A DNA stretch of 64,000 bases, taken from contig NC_135373.1 of assembly GCF_049243985.1 (NCBI RefSeq), positions 95,599,213-95,663,212 of the forward strand, written 5' to 3'. This document shows positions 1-32,500 of this stretch, piece by piece. The translations under genes and the position numbers were made by a program. The stretch is from Paroedura picta. Lineage: Eukaryota; Chordata; Lepidosauria; Squamata; Gekkonidae. The notes below the pieces were generated by a model. That model made no database searches. It had not been told where the DNA came from and saw only the letters and a program-made list of their open reading frames with translations. The stretch's first letter is position 1. Each line of letters opens with the position of its first letter.

Positions 1-261
1 CAAGTTTTCTCCAATAGGAAACAGAAGTTGCCTTATTTAGAACAGCAAGATATTAGCAGACCAAATCCTAACCATATTCACTTGTGATCTTTAAAATTAA
101 AGGCAAAATAAATGTTTTAAAACTCTGATTTACAGCTGGAGACTGCAAAACCTAATTATTTGTTTGGTTCTGTATACTACAAGACCTTAAAGAAGAGAAT
201 TGTTTTTATGAAAACAAGAAAATCACTCCTTATAAACTACTGTTAACAACAGCCTTTAAAA

Positions 262-540
<279 letters not shown>

Positions 541-851
541 TTACTAACTATAAAGTGGTGTTATCTACATATGCTAAATAGGAAGGCTTTAGGAGTGCTT
601 CATGCATTATCTTTTGAAATGGTATTAATAGAATGTTTTGTCTAAATATCTGGAAGCATAATATATGAATAATGGGTTACATGCAGTAAGGAACTAGATC
701 TGAAAAACAGTCTTGTTTTTCTGCAAATAATGTTCTGGCATCACCTTCTGGCATCACCTTCATTTTCAGAATATGTTTGAGCTTGCACCTCAATAAACTT
801 CAGTGACTAATAGCAACATTGCACATGCACTCTTCTGAATACCTGTGCAAA

Positions 852-1174
852 GGCCCATTATGCATGGAGTGGAAGGTCCGCATTCAGGGTGGAATGGTGG
901 CGGGTAAAATCACCAGTTATGCACGCTGCAGGTGGCAACCGGGCGCAGAGTCAATGTATGCTGCCGAAAAAACTGTGTTAGCAAGATGAGGAAGAAAGTG
1001 GAGCTTCCCAGGACCAGGGCGCAACCAGAAGCGGCTCCGGAGTAGCCACGTGCATAATCGGATACTCTGGGTTTTGCCGCCATTGCGTTCCGTCCCGTGC
1101 GTAAGCGGTTTGCTTCGCTTCTTCCTCCTCCACGTTCTCCATGCCACTGTTTCAGTGGCCGTGCATAATAGGCC
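852..1174. mobile_element. Short terminal-inverted-repeat element (PIF/Harbinger-like MITE)
   Basis: Ends are ggcccattatgcatgg and, inverted, ggcctattatgcacgg (14/16). An AAA triplet flanks each side (849-851, 1175-1177), as for 3-bp target duplications. The interior is G+C-rich. A relative lies at 53297-53477. Confidence 0.6.
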
Positions 1175-1224
1175 AAAGAGGCAATATCCAGGGAAGGGCT
1201 TGGCCTCTATGCACTGTTTGTTTG

Positions 1225-1305
1225 CTCTTCAGTGTTGGTCACTGTATGAAACAGGATGCAGGACATGATGGAACACTGGTGTGATCCAGCAGGCCTCTTT
1301 ATTTC
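1225..1305 (+). repeat. Unclassified dispersed repeat fragment
   Basis: Contains a tgtatgaaacaggatgc...gatccagcaggcctctt signature that recurs, diverged, near 18770-18935 and 57835-57990. Confidence 0.45.
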
Positions 1306-1659
1306 CTTAAGTTCTTAAGAGTGCCAGGTTTGAAAGGAAATTCCTTAGAGTGCCTTTTTTGTATACATTTTGCATGTGGGTGGCATTGTATAGATTGTAC
1401 TCAACAGTTCTGATAGTATCCACACTAGTCTCGATCCAGTTTTAGATCAACTAGCAAGCATATCTTTATAGCAGTAAATATAAAATTTGTGTGGCAGAAG
1501 TAAGTTGTCAGGTTCAGATTTCTTTTCATTGGCTATTGGCCATAACAGGAGAAAGGATAAACAGGAGTTACATCAAAAAGATAATGCTTTCAACCCAGCA
1601 ATCCAAAACAGTGGACTGCAATGGGTTTAATCATTGCAGCATGGGATTTTGACAAGATG

Positions 1660-1935
1660 AAGAAGAAGAGTTTGTTCTTATATGCCGCTTTTCTCTACCC
1701 AGAGTCTCAAAGCAGCTTATAATCGCCTTCCCTTTCCTCTCCCCACAACAGGCTCCCTGTGAGGTAGGTGATGCTGAGAGAGCCCTGATATTACTGCTCG
1801 GTCAGAACAGCTTTATCAGTGCTGTGGTAAACCCAAGGTCACCCAGCTCGCTGCATGTGGAGGAGGAGCGGGGAATCAAACCCGGCTCACCAGATTAGAA
1901 GTCTGCACTCCTAACCACTACACCAGCCACTACAC
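1660..1935 (-). repeat. tRNA-derived SINE, family A
   Basis: The minus strand begins with a tRNA-like head with A box (GTAGTGGTTAGG) and B box (GGGTTTGATTCC) and runs to a (TTC)n tail. It shares the ttcttatatgccgctttt segment with copies at 11322, 45303, 58215 and 63519. Confidence 0.88.
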
Positions 1936-3002
1936 TGGCATAGTCTGCTGACTGAGCTGTTAGTTTCTGTCAAATATTGATGGTCAGCTGAACTTTCTTT
2001 GTTCATTAACATCTGAAGTAAATTATTTATGAATAGGATATTTGAATAAGTGGTGAACGAGATTCTCCTCTTCTCAGCCATATGAAGTATGGCAAGTGCA
2101 ATAAAACAGACTTTTTCTGCTTCCCAGAATAGTAAGATGTACAGTATCTGCTAAGAAGAATTCTTTCTTTCAAGTTGAGAAGGGCAGATCCCATTTTGGA
2201 CTATCTGGGTTGGATCCTGTTAACTAGATCATCCTGCTGGGTACTAGGGCTGGATTAAGGCCAATTGATGCCCTGAACACCGTCCAGCAGTGGTGCCCCT
2301 CGGCCCTCCTTTGCTTAACTGACAAGACATTAAGCCTTCCATTGCAGTTTCTGAAAATTAAGACAGATTACTTTTGTTCCATATGATTACATTGAAACAG
2401 TATGGGGTGTGTGCACAGAATGCCATTGTTATGTTTTTAATGTGGAAATTCATTTCATCTGTACAAAGCTCCTTTTTATTTCAAAGCTATTTTAATAAAA
2501 CTGCAACAGTGAAGTGGTACTAAAGAGTCTAAGGAGCATGAGGGCACACTTGGCAGTAATTCAGTTCTCCCAGTTCTTGATAGGATTAGATGATATGATT
2601 AGCTAGCATTCCTGCAGACATTTCCAAGACAACCACACAACCATGCACTGAAATTATCTCTGGCTTTATCTTGGAAGGCAAAAGCTTGTCAAGATCAATA
2701 TTGCTTTCTATCAAATTATAACCACGAGGGGTCATTGGTGAAGCTTTAAAAAAAAAAACAACTCTGTGCATCTAGCTGTCCTGCACATATATCCCTAACT
2801 TAATGAGGACACAGTGGCATGCACACATGAGTCGAATCCCACGTATTAGCCATTTGAATGGGGACTGGATTCAACACGCTTCCTCACACTTTGCCACCAA
2901 AGTACTTACTTGTAGGATTCCAGTTTTTTGAATGAGTATTGCATGCTCTCACTTGAATCTACACATTCAGCAAAATTAATGCAGTGGGTTGCTTGAGACA
3001 TG

Positions 3003-3195
3003 AAGAAGAAGAGTTGGTTTTTATATCCCACTTTTCACTACCAAAAGGAGGCTCAAAGTGACTAGTAATCGCCTTCCCTTCCTCTCCCCACAAGAGGCGC
3101 CCTGTGAAGTAGGTAGGCCTGAGAGAGATCTGACAGAACTTCTCTGTGAGAACAGCACTACCAGGGCTGTGACAAGCCCAAGGTAATTCAAGTAA
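3003..3195 (-). repeat. SINE family A, truncated
   Basis: The tail and body are present, but the tRNA-like head is missing. It lies 160 bp before an ANO4 exon. Confidence 0.8.
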
Positions 3196-3361
3196 CTTCC
3201 AGGATCATCTTTTTTCAAAAGTGAGTCTTTGGTTCTTTGAGTGTTAGCTGTCATTTTTGTGGTATAGACAAAACTTTAAGCAGGTAATTTTAGATTATTT
3301 TCAGGAATCCTCTGTATTTTATTAAATGTTCATTTAATTAATCACATCTTTTTCATTGCAG

Positions 3362-24016
<20,655 letters not shown>

Positions 24017-25345
24017 GTAGGTGGGTGTTGGATACTTCAATTTCTGTAGTCCAGTCTAAATAATTTGAAGAATTCTACAGCCTTTTCAATAATCAAGCAA
24101 CTGAATGATGATTTTTTTTGGTGACTGAGTGCCAGTTTTGTACACTGTCAGTTTTTCTCCACATTTAGCATCTTTTTAACACCCAGACCATATGCAAGTT
24201 TCCATCCCCACAGATCCATTTAGCTCTGTGGAGGGACTGACCTATACTGTGTGCTGTTGAAGGTCCCCTCTTCCCTCTATAGCATGAGTTGGGCCATTTC
24301 TGGGGAAAGAAAAGGCAGTCGTATCAAGCTACCCTTGAACTCAGATGCAAACTGCCCAGGTAAGAAGAGCTGGATGGGAATATAGGAAGTGTGCATGAGA
24401 CTCCTGTTTCCAGGAAAGTGGTGGAGGGTACTAATTTCTGTAAAATAAACAGGCCACAACAATGCCTAAATGCATCTCTCTCACATTCTGGAGGTATTGG
24501 ATAGCTATGTAGAGTTGACTGCAGGGGCTATGTCTTCTAGGATAAGGAGAAAAAAAACCTAGCTGATTAACTTTAAAATGTTGTGTTGACATTTATTTTT
24601 AACATGTTATCACTCTGCATCTAGATAGCCAATAAATTTAATTAATAAATATGTGCACTTTTCCTAATCTAATACTGTGTGGTAGGATTACTATTTCTTT
24701 TCACTTGTGTCTCCAGAGAGTAGATCTATATGTTGTTTGCCTTTTCCAGCTCTGCAAGAACACTACCTTCAAGAGAATGAAAAAGATGCAACTTCAATGC
24801 ATGCCACAAACAACTGACCTAACAAAAAGGGCATCACATTTCAAGGTTGCTACTGTGGAATCATTTTTCAATCTGCATATGATCGCTATTCATCCATCAC
24901 CCTAGACAAAACAAGCATGCAGGTCCAGTTTTTAAAATGAAGAAAACTTGTGTACCACGGACTGTTTTTCAGCCTGTTTGCTACTTTTTTGCATTATGTC
25001 CCATGTAATTTTTTCAACTGTTCAAATAGTACATTTGCATAAGCATCTGGATATGTCAGCCATGACTATGTCATCTCCTGCCACAACATCGCATACATCG
25101 AGCACTCTGTTTACATATATATAAATATATATACTCTTTTTTTAGGGGACTTGCTATACCCCATATGTATAGTATATATAAAGTATATAGAGATTGTTTA
25201 TTTGTAAATAGCAAAAATTGAAATATACATCCATGGCAAAGAATGTCAGATGTTCACACTCAAATATCATCAACATAAAGCCACGTTTAGCACTGATATA
25301 ATGTAATACAATAACCTTTAAAATAAATTATGGATGAAATTCTTG
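24017..25345 (+). other. ANO4: ANO4 3' untranslated region
   Basis: AT-rich, with no open frame of note. AATAAA hexamers lie at 24631-24636 and 25322-25327, suggesting a short and a long 3' UTR. The downstream end is inferred from the second hexamer. Confidence 0.65.
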
Positions 25346-25625
25346 CTGTAGTGTCTCAGTAAATTATTCTATAAAATGATACAATTACAATTGTCAAAAG
25401 GCAGCATCATAGGTAGATCTACTGCCCCCCCACCCGGGCCTTCGGGCATTCAGGCTCGGAATGAACATCATTGGACCTCTTTCTCCACTCCCCCTTATAG
25501 TTATAGGGGTGAGGAATGAGGTATTTTGCCATGTTGGGGGTATTTTAAAGTCTTTTAAAGGGAGTTTTAATTTTTTTTTAGACATTGTGACCAGCCACAA
25601 GCAGATTCCCATCACTGGGACCAGC

Positions 25626-25671
25626 CCTGGCATGTAAATAATGACCTCCCTGGCATGTAAATAATGACCTC
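25626..25671. repeat. Perfect 23-bp direct duplication
   Basis: cctggcatgtaaataatgac plus ctc occurs twice, back to back. Confidence 0.9.
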
Positions 25672-26059
25672 ACACTGCTAACTGCTGAGGCTGCAATTTG
25701 AAGTGGAAAACTGACTTTGGTAAAGAGGTGCTTCCCAATGTACTATTTAGTCTGATGAAAATTGTGCCTCTCCCCATTTGTTTCTACCTTGCTGGGGGGA
25801 GAGGAATAAGCTGCACTTATTTTTCTCCAAGAAAGAGTAAAGGCAACTGTAAGAGGAGCATTTTCAGTGAGGAAGTAGCTCATGGGAAAAGAATCAAGAA
25901 GCCCTTCTCCCATTTCAGATTAATAGCTTAATCCCATGTTTTTCAAGGATCTTCTGAAAGAAGGTAAACTCAATAAAAGATTTAGATCTAGTTTATCAGC
26001 ATGAAAAACAAGAACCACTCCACTCAACAGCCATTTGCACAGGAGATCTAGTTTGACAA

Positions 26060-26538
26060 ATTAGAAAATATTTATTTTGGTTTAACTCTAATTCTTAGTA
26101 TTCATTGTAGTATCTTGGTACAGAAGCCAAGCATTTATAATCTGTAAAGCATTCACAGTATAAAGGGTCTTCTGTTCACATGTGCCAAACATTCAAACAA
26201 AACCATATTTAATATTTGTCAATCAATTAGAGAGATATCTACAAATATATATACAAAAATTATGGGCTTGCTGCTTTTTGATAGGCTCTTGTTTATGCAT
26301 TAGTGAAATGGGGTAATTCTCTCCAATCTACATATAGTTATAAAACTGCTAAAATTCATTTACTGGGGGAGAAAGATTTTCCTTATTCAGTTTAAAAGAA
26401 ACACATACAAATGTTTCTCTGTATCGCATACAATTCATTTAGAAATATTGTTTCCAGGAATGCTCGACTCTTTGATGACTGGCAGTGTAGCAGAATGCCG
26501 CCTACAGCAAGGAATCAGGATTGCTGATCCAATCAACC
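26060..26538 (-). other. SLC5A8L: SLC5A8-like 3' untranslated region
   Basis: On the minus strand an AATAAA hexamer lies at 26076-26071. The 3' end would then be about 0.7 kb from the ANO4 poly(A) site on the other strand. Inferred. Confidence 0.45.
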
Positions 26539-26589
26539 TTACTCAGGACCTTCCTCCTCTGTTGGATGGATCTTTTCAGCTGGTGCTCC
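26539..26589 (-). CDS. SLC5A8L: Probable SLC5A8-like terminal exon 15
   Basis: In the phase required by exon 14 it reads [16 protein letters not shown] then TAA. The piece KIHPTEEEG aligns with KSHPVEDGG of human SLC5A8, but the following NPAFNHIE tail is absent. Acceptor is gcctgtag. A poly(A) hexamer follows about 460 bp downstream. The choice rests on phase, weak similarity and the hexamer. Confidence 0.5.
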   Translation of the reverse strand, partial: GAPAEKIHPTEEEGPE

Positions 26590-29500
26590 CTACAGGCATA
26601 ATAGTGATCATTTCAAATAGGTTTAAAAAAAGAGGGTTGATGCCAATTTTCGCTTTTAAAAAAATCATAAGGTAGAGTTAAGCCTTTTTCAATCTTCTGG
26701 CCATGGAAGAACCCCTGAAATATTTTTCATGCTTCAAGGAACCCCAGAAGTGGTGACATGCCTTTTCACATAAGTAGATATGGAAACCAGCCAATCAATC
26801 CATCATTTACTATTTCCATTGTGAAGAAAGAAACTAGGTCTGTACAGCAACAGAAGTGGACTCCAGTGACATCTAGTGATGTCAACAGCCATCTGAACTG
26901 GCTGTGTAGCCCCTGGGGAGCTCTCACATAACCCCAGGTATCCTTGGAAACCTGACTGGAAATCCCTGATCTCATTGTCAGTCTTCTGTTCAGGGCAGGG
27001 GGGTGGAATGCTGTCAAAAAGATGATAAGCCGACAGCACCTACAATCTAAAAAGCAAGAAGACCACTAGGAATTTGGGAGTCTCCTGGGATTATAGCTCA
27101 TCTCCAGGAAACAAAGATCAGTTCCTATGGAGAAAATGGCTAATTTGGAGGGTGGCTTCCATAGCATTAGACTCCACTGAGGTCCCACTCCATCCTAAAT
27201 TCCACCCACTCCCAGCTCTACCCCCAATATCTCAACCAAGGGCTGGCAAGCCTAGAGACCACTGGAGGCTTCCTGTGGCATATAAGTATCTCAGCACTAA
27301 TTTTTATATTGAGAGTGCATGCCCCAATATATCTGAGGTTAAATTCAGAATTTAAAGAAATGGGTGGATTATATAAAATATATACAAGTGGGCACTGCCT
27401 GCATGAAGACACATGAGAACTCAAAAGTATACTTACAAACTTAGATTTCAAGTACACATAGTTGGCCATTAACTCCTCTTTGCCATACAGAAGTCTACGG
27501 TCCACCTCTTGATTTAATCCTCCTAGAAGACAGTTTAGCAATATGATTTATCATAGAATATGGTTTATTCAGGCTGGTGCAGTTCACATACTGATACAGT
27601 CAACTTCATGCTTGCTTCCTTTGATATTAACAACTAACATAGAGATATACATAGAGATGTATAAAAAGGTATACTCCTGTCTACAGCCAGTTTACTTACA
27701 GATGGAGTGATGGATTTTGCTTTGGGATTGCAGCATGAGCATCAATATTTGGGGGACTTGAGTTCTGAAACCCAAATGGCATTCCCAGAGACATTTCACT
27801 TACAGCAGTGTTCTCCCTTTGTGCAATTGCCAATTTCCAAACAAACAGTTTAATGGGCAACCATTATTGTTGTAATTATCAACGTAAAGCTGCAGAACTA
27901 CAATCACTTTTAAGCATTACTTTCCTTGACCTATTCATTTTAGTTTCAGACTTCCAGTTTCAGTCTCAATTCTGGGCTGCTGGAACCAGGTAACGACCAT
28001 GCAGGAAGTAGATGCATTCTCTGAGCTTGTGCAGAGAACAATCTTTTATTTGGAAGGAGATTATATATCTATAAAGTTAGCCACCACTACATCTGAACAA
28101 GCTTATGCATTAAGAAAAGCTCTCTGCTAGACAATTATTGCTATAGAAAAAGATTTAATACAAACTGCACAGATAACTGATTGATATGTCTGTTGACTGA
28201 AGACCTAAATTTAGGAAAATATTTGAGAAGCACTCAAGCCTTTTATGCTCTATTAAAAACTGGTTTTACTAAACAATAAGCATATAGTGATTCATATTTG
28301 AATAGATACTAGAAATAAAGTCAAAACCAATGAAGGTACCTGTTGATAAGCTCACAATTATTCCCACAATAACTGTGAACAGTGTTCCCAACATGCTGAA
28401 GTATAGATAAGACATGGAGTACCAATTATCATGAATGTGAGATCTGAAAGAAAAATATAACTAATATTTTCTCCTCAAATTGTATACCGACCATATCCAC
28501 AACCCTGTTGAAATCAAACAGTAATGTATGCAGATTTAAATCAATAGGACTCACTTATACTATTAAAATCAGCGGGATTTAGTGCTAAGCAGACAGTTAT
28601 CATCAAGCTATTTATCTCATTCAGATAAAATTTCATCCAAGTCACCTCTTACAGGCCAGATTCTGAGGTACAAGTATCATATATTTTTGTACCTGTGTGG
28701 TTTAGTTACTAAAATCAGTGGTCCCCAACCTTTTTATCACTGGGGACCACGCAACGCCGGGGACCACTCACCGGGGACCACTCAGCGCCTTTTACTGAGG
28801 CCCGGTTGGGGGGGGGTAGTTTACTCCTCTACTCTCAACCACTGCCCTAACACTCTCTGATCGCTATGGTAATGTTTAAACATCCCTTCAAAATAAGATA
28901 CAGACACGCCACAACAATTAACATAAGGAACATTTTATTTTCATGGAAATTTTAACTCATGACAATGACAAATCAATGGGAACCCTGAGCTTGTTTCTCT
29001 GCAACAAGATAGTCCCATCTGGGAGTGATGGGAGACAATGACACCCGAAGTGTGTTGTAAAGGGACAGGGGGGATGAAGTAAAGGGCCGGGGGGGGGGGG
29101 GAGAGAAGGCGTCCTTCGGGGCCCACGTCCAATTAGTCGAACGACCACATGTGGTCAGCGGCCCACAGGTTGGAGATCGCTAAAAGTTACATCGGAACTG
29201 GTTGTTTCCTATTAATCTCTTCACAGAGCTGGATTTGTTCAAAGATAAGATTGTTCTGCAAAAACGTTAAATGGATATTCATTTGCTGGGTCCAAACTGA
29301 CAAATCATCCCTGCAATGTGCTATTGACAGCTATAGTTCAAACTATTCATTAACATCCATACTTCATTTTCAAGGAATTGTCAGATAGTGACAGGACAGT
29401 TAACTATTTGAATCAAAATGCATGTTCTGATCACACTCTGCTGTCACATTCTCAGCATGCTGAAGAGATTATCTGTTGGGAACCAGTTGCAGAGATGAGG

Positions 29501-32500
29501 ATTTAGGACATAGACCGACAAAGAAGAGTCTACAGAGCAGGCTGGAGCAGAAATTTATCTTTTTTTCTTCCTGGCTCCAACAGAGTGGAGCATTCCACTC
29601 CCACCCTCTATTCTTAGGAAGAAACTACTGGAAGGTGGTATTCTACAATAAAGTACCAACAGGCAACTCTGTGGTTTGGGCCTAAGTCTAACATATATAG
29701 AAAAAAGGCAGGGTCGCCAGAGATGTTTTATAAAATGAGGTAAAATATGAGAAACTATTTTCTCTGCCTCTCATAATAATAGAATTTGGGGTCAACCAAT
29801 AAAATTGATTAGGGATAGATTTAGAACAGGCAACAATGATTTCACATAACTGACTTATGGAATTTGCAAAATGCTGCTGTGCCCATAGATCAGATAACTT
29901 TCAAGGGATGCAGGATTAAATGGATGCTTGGTGTGATCCAGCTCTTGTGTTCCTCTTGACCCAGAGTGAATGCTCTGGGACCAAGGACTTTCTAGTCCAC
30001 AGACTTTTTTGTGGAAGTTACACGGATTTCTATTCATCACTTGCTGATGCTTAACAGAAAGTGGTAATTCCGTCTTCACCCACAATGACATATGGCAGGA
30101 GTAAGCTTCCCATCAGATATAGAGGTGAACTACCAACCCACAGTATAAGCTGTGCATTCAAGCACATGAAAAAGATACAACTCTCACACCAAAGGGGGGG
30201 GGGGGGAGAAGTAGTTCAGAACTGTCAGAGCCTTCAAAATGGTATAAGTATGAAGGAAAGAAAGACAGAAGAAGAGAAAGTTTTTATTCCTGACTTTTTT
30301 CTATTTTAAGGTTTTACAATCTTCTTCTCTTCCTCTCCCCACAACAGGCACCTTATGAGGAAGGTGGTGCGGAGAGAGTTCTGAAAGAGCTGTAATTGGC
30401 CCAATGTCCCCAGCACATTTCATGAGGAGTGGGGAATTAAAGTCGGTTGTCCAGATTAGAGACCACCATTCTTAATCACTACATCACCCTGGCTTTCTTG
30501 CAGGATGCCACAGAACTCTGCAACAGATCTCCATGGCACCAGTGAAAGTGCCTTCACTGTTTTAATTGCTTGAGGCAAGAATGACAGTTCAGTCGGAACT
30601 TTAATTAGCAACATATTGATTTAAAAATAAGATATTTTAAAACATTTTTACCTTCAATGCAGGTATTTGGCAGGTGCCACTGAGTGGGGGAGGGGAAATT
30701 ACCCACACTTGTGACCCAGGTAACTGTTGGGACCACCACACCGGCGATCCAACTGATCTGAGACAACCACAAATCTCTCTAATGCAGCAGTTTCAGAGAG
30801 AAGGGAAGGGACAGCCAGCAGGACCTGGCAGGCAGTCAGCCTTGCTTCTTTTGTGCCTTCTGGCACAGAAAGCATGAAGAGAGCAAGAATGGTACCTCCC
30901 CTGGGGTTAGAGCAGCACCCAGGACCCTAGCAAGCAGGTAGGCTCACTGCCTATGCAGCTTCTGGCTCAACAGCCTGAAGACTTGCAGGCAGGGAGAGTG
31001 ACACGTCCACTGGTCCAGGTCAGGAACAACATCCAGACTGGCAGGTGGATGGTCTTAATTTATTTGACCTTGTATAATTTAAGAGGGGATTGTATTATAA
31101 GCACTGCAACAGTTTGAGCATTGGCAATCAGGCCTTTCCCCAACCCTTATGCTTGTTAATACATCTTCTAGCCATAAGAGCCTGTTGCCAATAACAACAC
31201 AAAGATTCCTCAAACCCTCCCAAGTAATATTGACATGTGCATATAAAACAAGTCTACAGTATTTTTTTCCTGACAGAACTTCAGAGTGCCTTCTATCCAC
31301 TTGTTACACTCACTCAACTGTACAAACATATAGTTTATGAATTCTTCCACTGATAGGAAAACTCACATCACCCAAGCAAAGGTACACTGGCACACAATTC
31401 ATTGGTTGTTCATACCTTGTAGGAGTAGGAGTTGGAAGAGTAGTGAATTGTGTAGTTGTTGTGAAGTTTATTTTTTCACACCCTGCAGTTGAAAGGGCTA
31501 ATGGCAAAGTTCTGTGAATGGGTGGACGGTAAAAGTGGGAGCCAATTCCAACCCACATTCCTACAGCAAAGCCACAAATAAGACCTGAAAATGCACCCTG
31601 TGAAGTAAAAAGTTATACACCGTGTGACCATAATAGTATCAAAGACAAATCCTTTGATAAAGCAAAACAGTAGAGCACTTCTTTACACTGATATCCTTTC
31701 TTCCAGCATACTCTGAATGGCTGGCTTCTCCATGCAGCCGAAGGTATGTTGTCTGGAGTAAGGAAGTTGCTGAGGAAGGAGGCCCATTCTCCTGAGCAGT
31801 CAGATGTAGCTATTGTCAGACAGCCTGAGTAGTCGTGGCCAAAACTGTGTGATCAGGATCCACTCAGTGCAATACCTCTCTATCTTTCCCAGATCTTTAG
31901 TGATAGGGGACTAAAGACAATGCATAGAAGGAATGCATCTCCCAGGAAGGAAGGCCCTTCCACGCTCTGAAACAGAACTGCTGAGGGTTGATGTAGCAAT
32001 GACATCAATTTCTGAATGGTTCCATAGCTCAAATATCCTGTGGAGGGAGGAAGAGCTGAGTTCCCATTCAAGAGCCATAATACCCTGATAACTGAGTACA
32101 GCTACCTAGGTTTTGTTCTCCCATAACATGGATGGATAATTTGTGTGATGTTTCAGATCTGCCTCATAGGCAGCTGACTAGGTTGTTCAGTATAATACAT
32201 TTATGTTTACTAAATTTGTAACCCACTAGTCCCGGCTGGTCAGCTTGGGGCATTTCACATCAGACATAACAGCAGTTATAACAAAAAAAAAAAAAAAAAA
32301 ACAGCCCACCTACCCCACCCTTCTGTAAAGCAGCAGATGTCAGCCAAGTTCATCTCATAATGTCTAATTCTTAGTTATAATTACAGAAGAGGGCAAGTAT
32401 GCTGTGCTAGTTAATAGGTGTTATGCCGCTGCTCATTTATGTAGTTCATGGTGATTGTGCGGTCTGTGCTCCCTGTACTACTCTGAAGCCTGAAAAGAAA

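Noticed and set aside
26448-26675. Plus-strand 75-codon frame after ttgtttccag
   Set aside because: Looks like an exon start, but it is antisense to the probable terminal exon of the SLC5A8-like gene and matches no family.
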